Both the position numbers and the translations under genes were made by a program. The notes beneath the pieces are model-generated. The model made no database searches. It was given only the letters and a program-made list of their open reading frames with translations, and was not told the DNA's origin. 9,481 nucleotides of DNA, taken from Terrisporobacter sp. Its GTDB lineage: Bacteria > Bacillota_A > Clostridia > Peptostreptococcales > Peptostreptococcaceae. Below, one piece after another: positions 7,457-9,481 of this stretch; the first letter of the stretch is position 1, and every line of letters starts with the position of its first letter. The DNA lies in NCBI GenBank assembly GCA_029851945.1, contig JARKUZ010000066.1, positions 1 to 9,481 on the forward strand. The letters run 5' to 3'.

Positions 7457-8956
7457 TTAAACCTCTTCTTTAAAAATAATCTCATAAGCTGGCATAATAA
7501 ATTCTCCATCTTCGCACTTTAAAGTTATTTTTTCTGTTTCATGCTTATTTACTACCTTATAGTATCTTCCATATTCATTCCTTACCCATTCTTGCTCTTT
7601 TTTGTTTAAGCTATAAGATAGCCAAGTTAAAAATATTCTTCTTTCTTCTGCTGTAATATTATTTAATTCTTTAAATGATAATCTATTATTTACAATCTTA
7701 CTTTCAATAATTTCCTTTTCTCTTTGTCTCATTTCTAATATTTTCTTAGCCATAACTTTTTTGGCTTCTGTTTTTTCCTTAACTGAATTTCTATTAGCTG
7801 TTTTTGCTCTGTATCTATTGCTTGGTTGTACTACTATTGTTGTAGCTTTTTCTTCATATATTCCACTATTAATATTTTCTGTTTCTCTTTCAATATCACA
7901 GCCTATATGTTTTGAGGACATTACTCCAAAAACTACTGATGATAATTTATGTGCTTCATTAATATCTACACATTTATTGAACATCTCAATTAAGCTTTTA
8001 TATTCACCCTTTCTACTTCCCCCTGAAGTTTGCATTTCTACTATTTGCAAAGCATATCTTGTTATTTTTCTAATAATTTCACTAGTACTTTCTAAAAGAT
8101 TATCAGCCATAGAAATATTGCCTAGACTCCCTATAAACCATTCTTTCATGCTTAAGTATCTTCCATAATGCAATTCATAACTTTCTTTTTCATCATAATC
8201 TATATCTAAAGCAATATTTTCTTTTTCATACTTTACAATCTTTTGAACAATCCATCTAATTTTAGCTTCTTCATCATTAATATGTCTTAATAAATACTTT
8301 ATATTAGGTACATTTATTTGTAATCCCTTAATAAACTCTCTTAAGTATTTTATAAAACTTTCTTTAAATATTAAGAATTCATTAGTTTTTAGTAATTCAT
8401 CTGTTTTAGGAGAATAAAATTTGCTAATATAATCTTGATAGTTTTCATTTAAATGCTTAAAATCTCTATTTAACATTTCCCACCATGAATATATTTTACT
8501 ACTATCAAATTCTTCTAGATTCTTTATTTGCTCTAATGTTTCTTTAAATCTTTCAATTAATGAAATTTCTAATGACCCTCTAGATGTTTCTTTGATATTT
8601 TCAATTTTTATTAAAGTTCTTTCTAATTCAATAGTTATTGTAGATAATTGATATGTAAATTTCCTATTTTTAAATTCCTCTAAGGTTCTAGTTCTTGCTG
8701 TATCCTGAACAGTAATAAAATTACCCCAGGCTTCTAAAGAATCTAAATCTTGTTTTAAATCATCTAATGTATATTCATCAAATCCATTAATTTTTTTAAT
8801 ATCCTCAAAAATTTCTTCTTTGTATAGTAAATACTTCATTTTTTCATATTTTTTATACGCAATTCTTATTATTGCCCTATATCTAAATGTGTTTCCCGTA
8901 CATAAATATGATGCCTCTGTAATTTTCTTAGTTGTTTTCGAAGTAATATTTAACAT
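7457..8956 (-). CDS. jetA: Wadjet type III JetA, kleisin-like subunit (DUF2397/TIGR02677)
   Basis: First gene of the operon; the 499-residue product matches DUF2397/TIGR02677, the kleisin-like (MukF-related) subunit that closes the JetC ring and holds JetB. Family marks: near the N-terminus, YLCTGNTFRYRAIIRIAYKKYE (about 17-38 in total) corresponds to the conserved 'yLt..n...YR.I.r' winged-helix start; the middle has SWWEMLNRDF and a following helical stretch; the most characteristic part is AHKLSSVVFGV followed by KHIGCD (335-354). A highly basic, probably flexible stretch (about 375-415) follows, then a C-terminal helical domain. The ATG at 8954-8956 is the most upstream normal start, since an in-frame TAA lies 12 nt before it (8966-8968). 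The purine-rich sequence AAGGAAGGTAAGGG upstream ends 15 nt from the ATG, unusually far for a ribosome binding site. The stop is 3 nt from jetB. Confidence 0.9.
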   Translation of the reverse strand: MLNITSKTTKKITEASYLCTGNTFRYRAIIRIAYKKYEKMKYLLYKEEIFEDIKKINGFDEYTLDDLKQDLDSLEAWGNFITVQDTARTRTLEEFKNRKFTYQLSTITIELERTLIKIENIKETSRGSLEISLIERFKETLEQIKNLEEFDSSKIYSWWEMLNRDFKHLNENYQDYISKFYSPKTDELLKTNEFLIFKESFIKYLREFIKGLQINVPNIKYLLRHINDEEAKIRWIVQKIVKYEKENIALDIDYDEKESYELHYGRYLSMKEWFIGSLGNISMADNLLESTSEIIRKITRYALQIVEMQTSGGSRKGEYKSLIEMFNKCVDINEAHKLSSVVFGVMSSKHIGCDIERETENINSGIYEEKATTIVVQPSNRYRAKTANRNSVKEKTEAKKVMAKKILEMRQREKEIIESKIVNNRLSFKELNNITAEERRIFLTWLSYSLNKKEQEWVRNEYGRYYKVVNKHETEKITLKCEDGEFIMPAYEIIFKEEV

Positions 8957-8997
8957 ACTTATATTTTATAACCCTTACCTTCCTTAATTTGTTAAAT

Positions 8998-9027
8998 TTA
9001 ATAATATTATTTTACTATAAATATCAA
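8998..9027 (-). promoter_or_regulatory. Candidate promoter of the jetABCD operon
   Basis: On the minus strand TTGATA (9022-9027, five of six to the -35 consensus) is followed after 18 bases by TATTAA (8998-9003, four of six to -10). Transcription would start near 8991 and give a leader of roughly 35 nt that includes the purine-rich stretch at 8971-8985. An alternative closer to the gene is TTAACA (8990-8995), 19 bases, TATAAA (8965-8970), which would start transcription almost at the ATG. Neither is strong, so the choice is uncertain. Confidence 0.35.
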
Positions 9028-9029
9028 TT

Positions 9030-9047
9030 TTATTCGAATAATTATTC
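9030..9047. repeat. Three alternating hexamers, candidate operator in the divergent promoter region
   Basis: TTATTC (9030-9035), GAATAA (9036-9041) and TTATTC (9042-9047) follow one another without a gap in alternating orientation. They form two overlapping perfect palindromes: TATTCGAATA (9031-9040) and GAATAATTATTC (9036-9047). The right end overlaps the -35 box of the acetyltransferase promoter and the left end lies 3 bp from the candidate -35 of jetA, so a bound regulator could control both genes. No regulator gene is present in the window. Confidence 0.4.
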
Positions 9048-9073
9048 ACAAAAATTAAAACTTCTCTTAAAAT
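9045..9073 (+). promoter_or_regulatory. Probable sigma-A promoter for the acetyltransferase gene
   Basis: TTCACA (9045-9050) and TAAAAT (9068-9073) each match their consensus at five of six positions and are spaced by the optimal 17 bases. Transcription would begin near 9080, giving a leader of about 20 nt with the AGGAGA ribosome binding site at 9090-9095. The -35 box overlaps the hexamer repeat at 9030-9047. Confidence 0.6.
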
Positions 9074-9101
9074 ATAAATAAAAGTCTATAGGAGAGATTA
9101 T

Positions 9102-9481
9102 ATGAACATTAATAACCTAAAAATACGTAATGCAAAAATAAATGACATAGAAAAAATATTAGAAATTGAACATGCTTCCTTTGATAAAAATATTTGTGAA
9201 GATAAACAAGTATTTATTGATAGAATTGAAACCTTTAATGAAGGTTTCTTAGTTGCCGAATATGAGAATGAGATAATTGGATATATTTGCTCTGAAATAT
9301 GGCCATATAATGAAAATCTTAAAGAAAGTAATTTTTTATTAAATCATTCTATTAAAGAAAGCCATAAAACTAACGGTGATGAATTATATATATCATCTTT
9401 CGCTATTTCACCTAAAGCAAGAAAATATGGAATAGGTAAAATACTATTTAATTACTTAATTGATAATGTAGATAAATTAAT
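9102..9481 (+). CDS. GNAT-family N-acetyltransferase, N-terminal part, truncated by window edge
   Basis: The first 126 codons of a GNAT acetyltransferase, which would transfer an acetyl group from acetyl-CoA to an amine; the substrate cannot be told from sequence. Typical features: an opening strand LKIRNAKINDIEKILEIE (about 6-23); the FLVAEYENEIIGYI strands (49-62); then strand beta-4 YISSFAISP (96-104), which leads into the acetyl-CoA pyrophosphate loop R107-K-Y-G-I-G-K113, matching the R/Q-x-x-G-x-G/A motif A. The early pattern resembles the arylalkylamine (AANAT-like) or RimI-like branches, but this is not decisive. The ATG follows AGGAGA with a 6-nt spacer, and a good promoter lies upstream. 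It is transcribed away from the jet operon and is probably an ordinary chromosomal neighbour. The C-terminal end is missing only because the window stops. Confidence 0.88.
   Translation, partial: MNINNLKIRNAKINDIEKILEIEHASFDKNICEDKQVFIDRIETFNEGFLVAEYENEIIGYICSEIWPYNENLKESNFLLNHSIKESHKTNGDELYISSFAISPKARKYGIGKILFNYLIDNVDKL

Noticed and set aside
7761..8168. Plus-strand open frame of 135 codons with hydrophobic stretches that looks like a small membrane protein
   Set aside because: It is fully antisense to jetA, whose family motifs (AHKL, FGV, KHIGCD) are in the overlapping frame; the hydrophobicity is a by-product of the opposite strand.
922..8956. A new SMC-based system distinct from Wadjet
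   Set aside because: Gene order, sizes and family motifs fit the described type III Wadjet, with no extra or replaced component.
922..8956. Wadjet type I or II, or chromosomal MukBEF/MksBEF
   Set aside because: JetA and JetD resemble DUF2397 and DUF2399, not the DUF3375 and DUF3322/DUF2220 proteins of type I, and a dedicated Toprim nuclease gene is present, which MukBEF lacks.

Overview
The window comes from a very AT-rich, low-GC Gram-positive bacterium, most likely a Clostridium or close relative. The signs are strong purine-rich Shine-Dalgarno sites (for example AAAGGAGG), AGA and TTA as the usual Arg and Leu codons, TGA used as a stop with TGG for Trp, and a neighbouring AAA-ATPase of a family that is abundant in clostridia. 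The assignment to genus is inference.

Layout from left to right: (1) positions 1-772, minus strand, the N-terminal 257 codons of an AAA-ATPase-like protein whose C-terminus lies off the window; (2) positions 773-921, an intergenic region with a good -10 box for that gene and a 12-bp inverted repeat; (3) positions 922-8956, minus strand, a compact four-gene operon read from right to left; (4) positions 8957-9101, a divergent promoter region with an unusual run of three alternating hexamers; (5) positions 9102 to the window end, plus strand, the start of a GNAT-family acetyltransferase.

The operon is the main content. Its order, sizes and motifs match a complete Wadjet type III system (jetA-jetB-jetC-jetD; families DUF2397/TIGR02677, DUF2398/TIGR02678, TIGR02680 and DUF2399/TIGR02679). 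JetC is a 1357-residue SMC-like ATPase with Walker A, signature and Walker B motifs intact. JetA and JetB are the expected kleisin-like and KITE-like partners. JetD carries a Toprim-type acidic triad (E294, D341, D343). By analogy with studied Wadjet systems, JetABC is expected to extrude loops of DNA and recognise small closed circular DNA such as plasmids, and JetD to cleave it. The genes are tightly coupled (3-nt gap, 8-bp overlap, 36-nt gap), and no frameshift or missing catalytic motif is visible, so the system looks functional. It is a described type of system and I saw no evidence of a fifth dedicated component. The open points are the regulation of the operon and whether the adjacent AAA-ATPase belongs to the same defence island.
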